From: Eupeodes corollae
Lineage: Eukaryota; Arthropoda; Insecta; Diptera; Syrphidae
Length of the DNA: 64,000 nt
Assembly (NCBI RefSeq): GCF_945859685.1
Contig: NC_079148.1
Location: forward strand, 35,909,946 to 35,973,945
Direction of reading: 5' to 3'
Positions within the stretch are counted from its first letter, which is position 1. Every line of letters begins with the position of its first letter. The translations under genes were made by a program, and so were the position numbers. The notes under the pieces are model-generated. The model was not told the DNA's origin. It saw only the letters and a list, made by a program, of their open reading frames with translations, and ran no database searches. Of this stretch, positions 34,919-47,500 are shown one piece after another.

Positions 34919-34973
34919 AATCGGAATTATATTCAGTCCGTCGGGTCGGTATTACGGTAGAAAAATTTACAAC

Positions 34974-35610
34974 AACTCAAAGTTGGTATAAATTGAATAT
35001 CGATTCAAATATCTTTTCAAAAACTTTAAATTAAGGCTTTAAACTTATTTTATCTTATAAGAAAAATTGTTTACAACATTCTGAAAAATGTTGAGAAAAA
35101 TCGAATTGACAGTTTTTTACAAAAAATAAAAACCTAAACAAAATTATTAAAAGTTGGTAAAAATTGATTTTCGACTCAAATATCTTTTCAACTCTTTGAA
35201 ATATTGGCTTTCATTTACTTTTATCTTTAAACAAATATTTTTGTCAATATTTAGTAAAATTTTGAAAAAAATCGAATTGACGGTTTTTGTACACAAAAAT
35301 AAAAACTAAACAAAATTTAACTAAAATTGGTAAAAAATGATTTTCGACTCAAATATCTTTTCAAAAATTACAAATATTATATTGGCTTGAAACTAATTTT
35401 ATTTCACAGAAAATATTGTTTTTGATATTCAGTAATTTTTATATAAAAATCCAACAGTCCGTTTTTTTCATAAGAAATAAAATCTACAAAAAATAGTGCT
35501 CAAATTTGGTAAAAATTGATACGAGTACATATAGACAAACTTTTAAGCAAGACAAATCGACAGACGGGATGGGAAGTCATCAGTGTGGGTCGCATCCCAG
35601 CCTCTTTTTA
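34974..35610 (+). mobile_element. 170-bp-unit element, copy 3, right part
   Basis: Resumes at CTCAAAGTTGGTATAAATTG, exactly where the copy at 8399 has CTCAAAGTTGGTAAAAATTG. It carries about three units and ends GTGGGTCGCATCCCAGCCTC at 35585-35604. Fewer units than copy 1. Confidence 0.85.
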
Positions 35611-38600
35611 AAGTTGGTATTGTGACGAATTCGAGTTAATTTCTTAAATTCTTTTCTTACATCTTAATCTTGATCTAGATTTAAGGAATCTTCAAACTTG
35701 AAGGGATGTTTTAATTTGTCAAACCGAACTGTTTTCATACCATACTTCAGTATGTACTCTAGCTTAGTTCAATTATGCATCCTGCGAAATTATAAAACTA
35801 TATTGTGCTTCCACTAAGTAAATAGCAATATTGTTCTTAAATCACTATCTAGACCATCTGACAGCACCATATTGATTCTTATTTTAAATATGCACACAAT
35901 TATGCATTAATTTTTCTCAATGCCAATGCATATGTTCAGGTATCTAGAGATGTAGAAGTTAATATTGACAGCAGATGTGTCATCATTCAATCTTAAGAAC
36001 CGTCCACACATTCTTCTATATCATCATGTAACTCATCTATCAATCTATATGGACATAGTCATTAGAATAAAGGTGGGAGAGAATTTTTTTCCACCAATAT
36101 GGACGGAGCAGCAGTGGAGATAACCATATTTCGAAAAATTACTATTTCAAAATTGAGGTAGAGTTCATTTTTTTCTGATGTTGAATTCTTCGTCTATTTT
36201 TCCTCATATCTGTAGCCATCCAAAGCCATTCATCCTTGCTCTCATAATATAAAGATAGACATGTCTCTTCAGAGCCCATCGAACTAAATTATGCCCCCTT
36301 CATTTTTTTAACTTAACCCCCTTTGCCTTTCTAAAAGCATAGACGTTATCAACCACTGAAAGTAACTGCATTCATGCAATTTTTGAACGAAAGAAAAATC
36401 AGAACATTGCAAGGCACATATCCATCACATACTCATGTATGTGCTAGCTTAAGGGTGAGTGGTGACCCTTGTGAAACTATTTTTGAAATATACGCTGAGA
36501 ACTTGACTCAATTCCTCAAGAGGGCAGTTTATAATGAATAGTTTGAATGACTTAACTACCGCAAAAAAGGTTATCATACCCTTATATGAGACGAAAGTAG
36601 TGCGTTCGGGGTGTAAAAACGAGAGAATAAGAAAGGAAAAACAACAAAATTACACATCCTGTCAAACAATGATGAAACAATGTGTCAAATATGGCAAGTT
36701 GTTCTTTCAGTTTGATATTATTTGGGTGGAAAGAAGCTTTTATTATTCCTTTGAAAATGTCAAACATAAAAAGTTAAAGGGGTGTACACATTATATGTGT
36801 TGTATTATCTATGTATGGCTTTTAAACTCGGTGCAATAGCTTTCATTGTTGTTTCCTGTAATTAAGATTTTAATGTTTGAAAATTTCATTTGGAAAATTA
36901 TATTCAAAGTGTCAAACTACATAAACGTCAAAGAAACATTTAGTAAAGATGAATGTTGGCATTGTATCATGATAAATGAATGAGTGTTAGACTAAATGTC
37001 ATTTGAAAGAGGATACTGCTATAGCACTGTTCGTTTTTTGTTTCTTTTGAAAACCGGGAGAACAGTGTTCGCAAATCAGCTCCATTAGATTTTGTTTCTG
37101 AAGGTTTTTAGATCAAAAGCTTAAATGAACTAAGATAATGGTGTGGTGATGTAAGATTGGGGATTAAATTCATCATGGTTGTCTATATGTCAAAAATGTC
37201 GTCGTCATAGTCGTCGAAGATGTAAATGAACAGCCTTAGGTGAGCTGGTGTATGATGTTGTTGCAAACTGTGTGGCTGTGATTTTTATTTTTTTTTGCAC
37301 AGTTTTTGTTTTCATGTTGATGGATGGAGAAGGCAAAAAAAATGTGTTGCCCCAAAGGTGTTGACAGAAGTGTTGGGATTTCTAGAAGTCAAATGTTAAA
37401 AAGGGTTTGTTTTTCTTTTCGTACATGTGTTGTGTGTGTTTGTTTGTTTCTTTATTTGATGTCATCGCATCGCAAATCAAGGACGAAAAATTGATGGATG
37501 TAGAGTGAAGTATAACGGAACTTACGATGACGAGCGACGTGACAAATATATACGGAAGAGTATTTGAATACAAATTTCGGTGGCTAGCTTGAGGGCAGCT
37601 GTAGGATTTGTTTCTTATGCGGATATATTCATTTGAAAAAAGCAAGGATATATTGAATAGCCTTGTTTTTGATGATGGCCACCGTTTGGTATTGAAATCA
37701 CTGTGGTTTGGTCTTGTTAAATTTTTAATGAAAATGTCTTTTTGTTTATAAATATGTCAAGGTTGAAATTTCTTATATTTATGAGGTACGTTATGCTAAA
37801 TGATGCATTCAACAGGTTTTTTAACTTTTCATATTTTCTCGCTAGCAAATTAGTAGTGTCTTTATTGACATTAAGTTCAAGGCATGTTCATTTGCAGCTC
37901 TTGTGACATTTGTAACGTTTTCGATATCTTCAATATTTAACCAATTTCCTACGTATTCGGTAAATAATGACGAAAACAGCGTAACTCGTGAAAAGTGACT
38001 GCATTTGAATAATTCTTGTAGAAAGTTTTAATAAATAGATTTTAAAATTAATTATCATAAAAGACAAACACTAAACTAATATTTTGACACTTAAATTTAT
38101 GGGTTAGTTTGCCAAGTGTCAAATGCCAGTGCTACCAATTCGATGATATGAAATGATGAGCTTATATTTTTTAGGAACTATTTCATAGATTTTTTATGAT
38201 AGTAGTTTTATTTTAGGCATCAACTACAATAGTTTAGTAATTCCTGAATTTTTCAAGCCTTGATTTCCTAACGTCACATTCGTATACTTACAAGGAAAAC
38301 CATTATCCTTTATTTTTGGGATATAGAAACCAATATGTTTGTTTTTATATGAGTAAATCCTTTTAGACATAAATATTTATTGAAATTGAGCACTCTGTGA
38401 AGTCATTTAAGGCTCTATTCGATTATGCATTGCATCACGTACAAAATGATTTTGGCCACACCTTTATAAATGACCCTTTTCAAAAAACAAAAACAAAAAA
38501 AAAAGAAGAAAAATAAGTCCTTTTAGTTTGCTTTGGTTTGACCACTACAATATAGAATATAAAAATAATTCAAAGGTATAGGTTATACTCTTTCTCTAAT

Positions 38601-40210
38601 GGTGCGAACATAGCCTTAAGACTATTTTTCTTAGTTTATTTTTTTTTGTTTGATTCTGCACTGACCATTAGGTAATAGTAATAGGAAACTCAAAGAAAAA
38701 GGTCACATTGGGACTATAAAAGTCCAAAGTGCTGATAAAATCCACTCAACGTGCCCTCATTAGTTCTAATAATGGCTAATAGTAAATTTAGTGTCATTGG
38801 GGAAATCTAAGAAAACAAATCAGCTTTGACTATAAAATCGTACATTTATATGTATGCATGTTTAGTAACTATATATTTATGTAGTTATATAGAAAAATCA
38901 GACTTTTTGAGTTTACTTTCGCCTGAAACTGGAATAGTAATATATAGATTCCTGTGGGAGAAAAACGAAGAGTGATATGGGTTTGATTGTGATGTGCATT
39001 AAAATTGGATGATACTTTTGCTTATACATTTTTGTTAGTTCATTGAAAAATGATGACCAAAATTCTATAAGGAGTAGTGTTAAGGATATTGAGATATTTT
39101 TCATATCTAAAGCAATTCAGAAAAAATGTAATAGTTTATAAAGACTCTCAACTTTGACATGCAAATTTAAGTTGTAGGGTAGAGGCTTTTGTTGGTTTGT
39201 TGACGTATTGGTTCATAAATATTTATAAATTCGTTGGTAATGATAGTTTTATGTTTATGTTGAGAGCAGAGTGAAAAAATACTTACTATGTAGAACTTGT
39301 TTAAGATATTTAATAATTTGAATAAATTTAAAATTGGACCATTTTTCATATGAATTAAAAACAAAAGGTTTCTTTTCTTCCTTGTCTAAAAATGATATGT
39401 TTACAAATGTTGGTTAAAATATTTGATTAATAAAAAAGCAATAGATTCTTATAGTCAATGGATGTGTTTGAGGAAAATGTATTTGCTTGTTAATTGACCC
39501 CAATCCAAGTTATTCATTGAAAAGTGAAATTTTTGTTATTTTGCAAAGTATTTGTTCTTTTTGTTTCAACAAACAATAAACTTTGTAAATTTTATTTAGA
39601 ATTTTGAAAGAAATTTTAATTTGTCGAAAACTAATACAAGAAATAAAGGAACCGTTTTTAAATTGAAGAATTAAATAATGGTTAACAAGACAATAGAAAT
39701 GAGCTATATTTTTAATAGGTTTTGTATTCCATCTATATCGTAGCCATAATACAATGGAATTTGACATTTTATTGCAAACAAATGTTACTTTTGAAAATAA
39801 ATCGAAGAAGTTCAAAATAGTGATCAAAGAGTAGTGAAATTAAGAATTAACTTCGAAATCGGAAATTTTTCGATAAACAAAAAGTACCATCGAATTTATG
39901 TTGTCAAAAATTGGAAATAAACTACAATAGCCAAAAAAATAAGTGTTTTAGTCTCTTGCAACAAATTTTGTGCAATGGGAATATCACGGTATTGCATCTT
40001 TTTCGCGGAAAAATCACAGCAATAGTCTGCATTGAGTGTCGAAAATTATCATTGATGAATTTCTCTCTAACACTATTTGCTTGGCTCAAAATTCTTCAGA
40101 CGAGGCCTAGCAATTTTGTCTGAAGGAAGATATCCATCTGTAGCTGGATGTGTTGACATTACCATGATAGATATTTATTCAACAATTTTCGTCAGTGCAT
40201 ATTTGATCTT
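35611..40210. other. non-coding AT-rich DNA
   Basis: 4.6 kb without recognisable genes. The longest open frame (36534-36839, plus) has no family motif or compositional sign of coding. Confidence 0.6.
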
Positions 40211-40272
40211 CCATCCCTGACAACAGTACTCGCAGACAGGAATGGTTGAGAGTTGTCAGTCACTAGGCCCTA
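40211..40272 (+). repeat. SINE body fragment
   Basis: CCATCCCTGACAACAGTACT through GGTTGAGAGTTG and CAGTCACTAGGCCCT match the 3' body of the SINE at 16027-16378 in opposite genomic orientation. No tRNA-like head or target duplication remains. Confidence 0.8.
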
Positions 40273-40558
40273 GTATTTGACCTTTATAAATACATTCTAA
40301 TCTGATACGAAATAATTGCAAGGTTGTATTTTAAATTGGTTTAACACTTTTACTTTTCACTTTTGAAATAAAGTCTAAAAAAAGTCTTTTTATTTTGCAA
40401 GTTTTGTTAAACACTTTGCACTTTACCTTGCACGATATTACTTTTTTTTTCATATGAAATTTTTCGGAGAATGTGTGAAAATCCGTTGTCATGAAAATGT
40501 TTGTGTGATCCGGAATCTTGACAATGGTTCAATTTTACCGCCACTTCTATAATATAAT
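40273..40558. other. non-coding spacer
   Basis: AT-rich; nothing recognised. Confidence 0.55.
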
Positions 40559-40564
40559 ACTTAC

Positions 40565-41234
40565 TTACTTACTTAAGGTGGCGCTACAGTCCGGGGCGGA
40601 CCTGGGCCTCAACCAACAACCTAGCTGTCTCCAGTTTCGCACGCCAAGTTGGTTGAGGTCCTCTCCCACCTGGGTGCGCCACCTGAGTCGTGGTCTTCCT
40701 CTTCTCAACCGTTCCTCGGGATTGGATTCGAAGACCTTCCGGGCTGGAGCGTTGATGTCCATCCGCTCTACATGACCTAGCCATCTTAGCCGTTGGACTT
40801 TAATTCTGCTAACTAGGTCAGTGTTGCTGTACAGCTCGTACAGTTCGTCGTTATATCTTCTCCTCCATTCTCCATCTATGCGTACGGGACCCGAAGATCT
40901 CAGCGCCATAGATGAGAACCGGGATGATGAGTGTCTTATAGATGGTGATTTTAGATGCTCGATTGAGGACTTTACTTCTCAATTGCCTTTTAAGTCCAAA
41001 GAAGCAGCGATTTGCAAGAGTTATTCTTCGTTTGATTTCAGCGCTGGTGTCGTTGTCTGCATTAATAGCGGTGCCTAGGTAGATAAAGTCCTTAACTACC
41101 TCAAAGTTATAGCTGTCCATGGTGACGTTTTGTCCAAGACGTCGTTGTTTAATGTCCTTTTTTGATGACAGCATATACTTGGTCTCGCCCTCATTGACTA
41201 AACCCATCTTCTTCGCTTCCGTCGCAATGCTCAA
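40565..41234 (-). pseudogene. RTE-like C-terminal region, copy 2
   Basis: Two overlapping frames. The first (40851-41234) has SIATEAKKMGLVNEGETKYM, NFEVVKDFIYLGTAINADND and RITLANRCFFGLKRQLRS. The second (40565-40909) has VQRLRWLGHVERMDINAPAR and RGRPRLRWRTQVGEDLNQLG, a basic tail common to this element type. Confidence 0.82.
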
Positions 41235-41299
41235 AACCGCTCAACTGATCTTCCAATTATGTCAATATCATCTGCGAATCCGAGTAATTGGATGGACCT

Positions 41300-41713
41300 T
41301 TAGAGGATTGTGAATCTAGTGTTGACGTTCGAGTTTTGCACAATTCTTTCCAGAACGATGTTGAAGAAGTCGCATAACAGTGCATCGCCTTGTCTAAAAC
41401 CTTTTTTGACATCAAATGAATCGGTAAGATCTTTTCCGACCTTGATAGAGCAGCGTGCATGCTCCATCGTCATTCTGCACAAACGGATAACTTTGACAGG
41501 GATGCCAAAACTAGGCATTGCTCGGTAGAGCTCTTCCCTATAGATGCTGTTATCCGCGGCTTTAAAATCGATAAAGAGATCGTGGGTATCGATTTGAAGC
41601 TCCTGGGTTTTTTCTAAGATCTGCCGTAGTGTGAATATTTGGTCGATAGTGGTCTGAAGACACACTGATAAGGACCAAACAGGTTGTTGACGAATGGCTT
41701 CAGACGTTAACAT
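41300..41713 (-). pseudogene. RTE-like RT palm, copy 2
   Basis: 137 codons open. SVCLQTTIDQIFTLRQILEK leads to LFIDFKAADNSIYREELYRA, where the family usually has AAYDSI, then SFGIPVKVIRLCRMTMEHAR and VKKGFRQGDALLCDFFNIVL. The frame is lost just before motif C. Confidence 0.8.
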
Positions 41714-42993
41714 AATACGGCAGAGAGGATCTTATACGCAATGTAAGGAGACTGATGCCTCTGTAGTTGGCGCAGTTTAGAGGGTCTCCTTTCTTATGTA
41801 TCGGGCACACTATGCTGAGATTCCACTCATCGGGCATGCTTTCTTCCGAGCTTTGTTTGACGTAAGTTTAGATATAGCTATCTTCACTTCGTCAAGGTCG
41901 GGTAGGCGGAATTGTTGATCTGCGTCGCCGAGGTTGAGTGGTTCTATCTCCCTTACAGGGGAATTCGGTTAGTCATCGCTGTTATATAATTTGGAGAAGT
42001 GATCTTTCCATATTCTCAGCATCGACTGCGGTCCTACTACGATGTTCCCCTGATCGTCTTTACAGGCTTCGGTTCGTGGCTGGTACCCTTGGGAGGTTTT
42101 TTTTTACCTTTTGGTAAAATTTACGAACCTTATTCCTGTTGTGACATCCCTCTATCTCCTCGATCGCGCGCTTCTCATGCTCTCATTTTTTCCATCTAAG
42201 AAGCCAGTGTTGCTCTCTCCTCTTCTGCTCGTAGAGCTAGCGAGCAGCTCTAGTCCTTTTGTGCAGCGCCGTTTTGTATGCCTCTTGTTTCGCTGCGTGC
42301 GCTTGCCGGCATTCGTCGTCAAACCAGGGGTTTCGCTGTGATGGCCGTGTGAAACCTAGCACTTCAGAGGCGGCATCTCTGATGGCTGCAAGGCAATGTT
42401 GCCACTGGTTTTCATTGCTTAATGCAGGCAGCATAGGACTCCTTAAGAGGTTATTAGAGACTCGATCGGAAAAATACATGGCAGTCTCTTGCGATTGTAG
42501 CCGTCTAACGTCGAATCTTCTCACAGTACTTCCTTGTTTTGGCTTGGATCGGGATATCCGTAGCCGTACCTTGGCTACAACGAGGTAGTGGTCCGAGTCA
42601 ATGTTGGCCTCTCGGAATGTTCGGATATCCTGGATACTGGAGAAGTCGTGCGTCGATCGCAATGTGGTCAATCTGGTTGACGGTTGATTGATCAGGAGAT
42701 TTCCATGTCCCCTTGTGGATATTAAGATGCGTGAACTGCGTACTAGCTACCAGAACGTCTCGCCCCGCAGAGAAATCGGCCAGCCTGAATCCGTTGTCGG
42801 AGGTAGTGTCGTGCAGGCTGTATCTCCCGATTATACCACCAAAGATGTCTTCTCTTCCTAGCTTTTCATTAAAATCTCCTAAGACAATTTTAATGTCATA
42901 GCCAGGGCACTGCTCATATGTCTTGTCCAAGAGCTCGAAGAATATATCTTTGGTGTCTTCATCTTTCTCCTCTGTTGGGGCATGCGCGCTTAC

Positions 42994-44223
42994 TTTTGTT
43001 GTTTCTTATTTACATATTTTTAACTATGAAACTTATTTTGTGAAATATTCTCTCTTTTTTACTCAAATATTGTATTCTTTTTTTGTTTTTTATTTAATTC
43101 GTTTTTTCCGGCAGACGGCTTATAAAGCCATGCTTTGTATATCTTTAATATGAAATATTGTACGTATAAGAAGATTGACAAAAAAAAAATAAAGAACTTA
43201 TCTATCTATCTATCATTTCTATACAATTAACTATATTTTTAAAGGAAAGAATTTAGACAATTGTGAAGTTGTTTTTGACAGGTGACAATTCTACTACGCG
43301 CTAGCGTAGTATTAAACAGAGACCCAACTGAGAATCGTCATCAGTCATCACATTAACTTGAAAATATTCAGTACAAATTTGACGGAAAACTCCTGACAGT
43401 TGTGGAAAAATACTTGACAATTCATTGTCATGACAATTTCTTTTGTCATAATCATAATCATAAATTATCAAGGTTTAATTATACTAAATAAATAATTTGG
43501 TACAAACTCGACTTTGATACCAAAAAAAAATACTAATACAAATTCACCGCGTAATGCATTTTTTACCATCTCCTTCAAGAAAAGATACATAACTGCAGTG
43601 AAAATCATATGCCTGATATTATATTGTAAATTCCATATTCGACCCAATTTAAAACTTCCCTATTTAATAAATAAATGTATACAATCAAAATTGTCTCATT
43701 TATATTAAAATAAATTACAACATCCATTATTCGTCTAGAATGGAAGCCAAAAACCATCATCCATCATCAAACTCATTATTTATTAGTATGAAAATAATTG
43801 TCCACAAAAACAAATGTCCCCTTTTAAAGTCTATCTCCAGTGCTATAATAATACTTCCAGTCATAAATAAAACCTTGGCTAAAATTGCGCCTAGTTTCAA
43901 AAATAAATCACCACCCATCAGTGTCTTCCTATATTTTATTTATGATAAGCTAATTGGTTCTATTCACTATAGACATTTATCCATCAACCAATTATCATTA
44001 TTATATGCAGCAAAACTATTTTCCTTTTTTGTCAAATATGAGCAAGCACTTTAACAGTTAGACAATGTGACGTAGGGAGAGAGCGATGACAAAAGGACGA
44101 TGACATAAATATCCTATTTAGTTTGCCATCGAAAAGTCGTTTCTAATTTTTCATTTCTTCCTTCCTGTTGCTTCTGTTCTGCTTCTGCTGTTGCAACTAC
44201 TCGTACTGGATACTGGTGTTCTA
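42994..44223. other. region upstream of the channel gene
   Basis: No coding sequence recognised. At 43090-43214 a segment with the hairpin GGCTTATAAAGCC, an A run and an (ATCT)n tail (43200-43214) looks like the 3' end of another non-LTR element. A promoter or 5' UTR exon of the downstream gene may lie here, but I cannot point to one. Confidence 0.45.
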
Positions 44224-44504
44224 ATGCTTCCGGACGTCTGCTATGATGTTGAACCCTTCTGCCTCCGAACTTGTAGTCTAGTTGTGGTAATAAGTCTGGT
44301 TGCATTTCTATGCCATGGTATCCCGACATCACAAAAGACACCCGATAACAATGACACCATAGTCCATGCCCAAATGCCACCCTCCACATCGGAACGTTTA
44401 CCTTCGACAACCGAAACAGAAACAGAAACAACAACAACAATCATCCTTCCAAGGAATGCAACATTAGACCTGATGGTTGACGGTGATAGCAGTAGCGGTG
44501 GCGG
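44224..44504 (+). CDS. CG8916: channel gene exon 1: signal-like segment and N-terminal extension
   Basis: First ATG in a frame open from 44122. TCSLVVVISLVAFLC gives a signal-peptide-like core. A Thr/Glu-rich low-complexity stretch follows (STTETETETTTT) and the exon ends GGCGG/GTGAGT. Confidence 0.75.
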
Positions 44505-47500
44505 GTGAGTATAGATACTTTTATACTATCATGTTTTTGCCAAGCACTTGACAAGCTATGTTATATCTCTTTATTGTCAGATCTTCGAGGTTGGCATTTC
44601 CGTCCAGAAGCCCTACAACCCCAATCATTTCACCTCAACTAACCGCATCGCGGATCTATGAATCCTTTCGCACTATTACACCCACTGATAGCAATGATGA
44701 CCCATTCCGAACGCCCACCACACATCGCAGCCATAGTTCGAGCTCCAATGGAACGACACTGATGCGCAAACGGACCGCATCCAATGACTACCTAAGTAAG
44801 AATATTTCAATCATCCTTGAGAACTTATTAAAAAGCTACGAGCAGTCACAATTGCCAACTCACGGAAAAGGTAAAGAGAGATGGCGTTGAAGTAGGCGAA
44901 GATCTTTCAATTGTTGTACTCCGCTTCTAGGTGTTCCGACAATAGTCAGGACGAATATTCTCATAAGGAGCATGGGTCCTGTATCCGAGTTAGACATGGA
45001 CTACTCAATGGACTGCTACTTCCGGCAATATTGGCGAGACAAAAGGCTTAGCTTCAAAGGACCCATTAAAAGTTTGTCACTCAGCATAAAGGTGTGTGGT
45101 TGCTGGTCGCAATAGTTCCCCCAGGAGATGCTACTGCGGGTTCTGGCTCTTGTTCTGTTCTGGCCCTAGTGTTCCACATGATGAGGGTTAAACTTGTGTT
45201 TTTTCTTTTTTTTTCTTTTATAGATGCTTGACAAAATCTGGAGGCCAGATACGTTTTTCTTCAACGGAAAGCATTCACACATCCATACCATAACAGTGCC
45301 AAATAAATTGCTGAGACTCAGCCAGGATGGAGATATTTTATATTCAATGAGGTTGGTTATCTATAATTTGCATCACTCTACATACAAATCTACACACATT
45401 TATATGGAATTTTGAAATCCATTAAGCTAATTGCATTTATACCACCCTTCAAAAAAATAAAAAGGTTGACGATAAAAGCTACATGCCCGATGGAATTGAA
45501 AAACTTTCCCATGGACCGTCAGTCGTGCCCCTTAATAATTGGAAGCTGTAAGTTTTATGTGTTTGTTCTGTTTGTCTTATTTTTGAAAGTAAGTTTATAC
45601 TTAAACCACATTATATCTATGTATGTGTAGACAAAAGTTATGACGTTGCATCATATTCAATATAAGAGAGAGTAGTTTTGAGGATGTCAGAAAGTTGTTA
45701 AATTTCCTGATGATATCTTTTACGATATCGTTGTTCTTTTGTTGGTTGAAAAAGTGAACTCTTCTCTCAATCAAACTTAATAAATATAAGTTTTTGATCT
45801 TTTTTTTTTATAAAGGATATGCTATGTGGACTATAAATAAAATTAAGATGGAGCCCAGAGTATTTGCTTTTGTAGTTGTAGTTTCGTATAATGTTTAACA
45901 AATTTTATTTGAAATTGAATTTTTTTGTTTTTATTGTTTTGAAAATTTAATGCAAGTGTAGAAATTAAATTCAATACAAATTGGAGATTGATCCTGTTTC
46001 CCAATGACTGTACATACATTTATCTTTATCAATTTTTTTTAGAAAAAATGTTCAATTTAAAAGTAGCTTCTCTCAAAGAAGAAATTCGATCAATAAAAAT
46101 TTTGTTTGTTTTTAAGCTTATAATAAATTCACTTTATTGTAAGTTGGGACTAAGGTGGATATAAAAACACGTGGACATACAAAGACTGCTGGCAGAGCAT
46201 CGCGGACTTAGGTCTTACTCTCAATAAAATCTCGCTTTAAATTTTGTTTACTAAACAAAACAAGTCTTTGACAAACAATCTAAAACGACAAAAGTTAAAA
46301 TGTTGCCGAAAAAATAACAAATATGCCAAAATATTACCTAATTTTCAAAATCATAATTTTGTATGAATTTTGAAGACGTTAACCTGAAAAGAATGCTCTA
46401 TTTAAAGGGTGTCCCAAAATTAACGCAAGATTTGAATTTGCCGCCATTTGTGCAGTGAAGTGTTGGCAACCCTGAAAAATGAAGCGTTACACGATAGAAC
46501 AACGTGTCTTCATCATTAAATAATATTTCAAAAATAGTGAAAGTTTGGCGGCTGCAGTTCGAAAATTTTTCGAGCAAAATCATCCTAAGCGATGAAGCAC
46601 ATTTTCATCTTGATGGCTTTTTCAATTGCCAAAATTGCCGCATTTGGTGTTCGGAGAACCCACATGTGATTGTCGAAAAACAAATGCATCAACAACGCGT
46701 GACTGTATGGTGTGGATTTTGGGCTGGAGGCATAATTGGGCCATATTTTTTTGAAAATGATGCTGGTCAAGCAGTGACTGTTACTGGTGCTCGATATTGC
46801 GACATGATTACACAGTTCTTTCTGCCGAAATTGGATGATATTGATGTGTCCAATATGTGGTTTCAACAAGACGGTGCCACATGTCATACAGCCCGTGAAA
46901 CAATTCAATTACTCCATGAGACATTTCCAGGTCGTGTACTCTCTCGTTTCGGTGATCAAAATTGGCCTCCTAGATCGTGTGATTTAACACCATTAGACTT
47001 CTTTTTATGGGGTTATTTGAAATCACAAGTCTATGTCAACAAGCCCACAACCACCCGTGCATTAAAGAAGGAGATTCAACGCTGCATCAACGAAATTCAG
47101 CCACATTTATGCAGAATGGTCATGAAAAATTTCAACAAAAGAGTGCGCATGTGCATGCAAAGCCGTGGAGGCCATTTGTCCAATGTGTTATTCCATACAT
47201 AACCCTATCCTATGTACTTTACGAGTCAATAAAAATATAACTATCAAAAGACTAAAAACGGCGTTTTCTATTTAATTCAAATCTTGCGTTAATTTTGGAC
47301 ACCCTTCATAAGAGTTTTTTCATTGAGCGGATGGAATATGTTAAAAAAAAAAACATACAACTTCTTTTTTCAGTTCTTTAAGCCGTTCTTGATAACATTG
47401 ATAAAAAACAGATTTTGCATATGTCTTTTCCTTTTTGATTTTGTTGAAAGCACTGCTGATGTTTTAAATTGTGCAAAACAAATTGGTAAAAATGTTGTAG

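Larger units (their letters stand above)
30112..34973. mobile_element. unclassified element with ~70-bp terminal direct repeats (contains Transib)
   Basis: TCGGACTTATATTCAGTCCG begins the insert at about 30117. After the Transib is removed it continues GGGTCGGTATTACGGTGG and a tract ending CAACAA (33112-33145). The right edge repeats the same order: TCGGAATTATATTCAGTCCG, GTCGGGTCGGTATTACGGTA and ACAACAA (about 34920-34973). Between lie ~1.8 kb (33146-34918) of mixed-composition DNA with no ORF I can recognise. A hairpin with 9-bp perfect arms (GCAACAAAT/ATTTGTTGC) sits in the left repeat. The arrangement resembles a terminal-direct-repeat element or a tandem duplication. Class unknown. Confidence 0.5.
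40559..42993 (-). mobile_element. RTE-like non-LTR retrotransposon, copy 2, degenerate
   Basis: Same family and orientation as 13561-15691, about 2.4 kb, with an (AAGT)n tail at 40559. On the minus strand: endonuclease (KIVLGDFNEKLGREDIF, NQIDHIAIDAR, SDHYLVVAKV), linker (WFDDECRQAHAAKQEAYKTA), RT palm (HDLFIDFKAADNSI = motif A with the catalytic-region Tyr lost; KKGFRQGDALLCDFFNIVLE), SKITIYKTLIIPVLIYGAE, RLRWLGHVERMD and a GRPRLRWRTQV tail. It retains the motif A segment missing in copy 1, but the YADD region is frameshifted. 5'-truncated at about the same place plus 60 bases. Confidence 0.86.

Noticed and set aside
36534..36839. 101-codon open frame
   Set aside because: No motif, no splice context, AT-rich composition like the surroundings. 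Likely chance.
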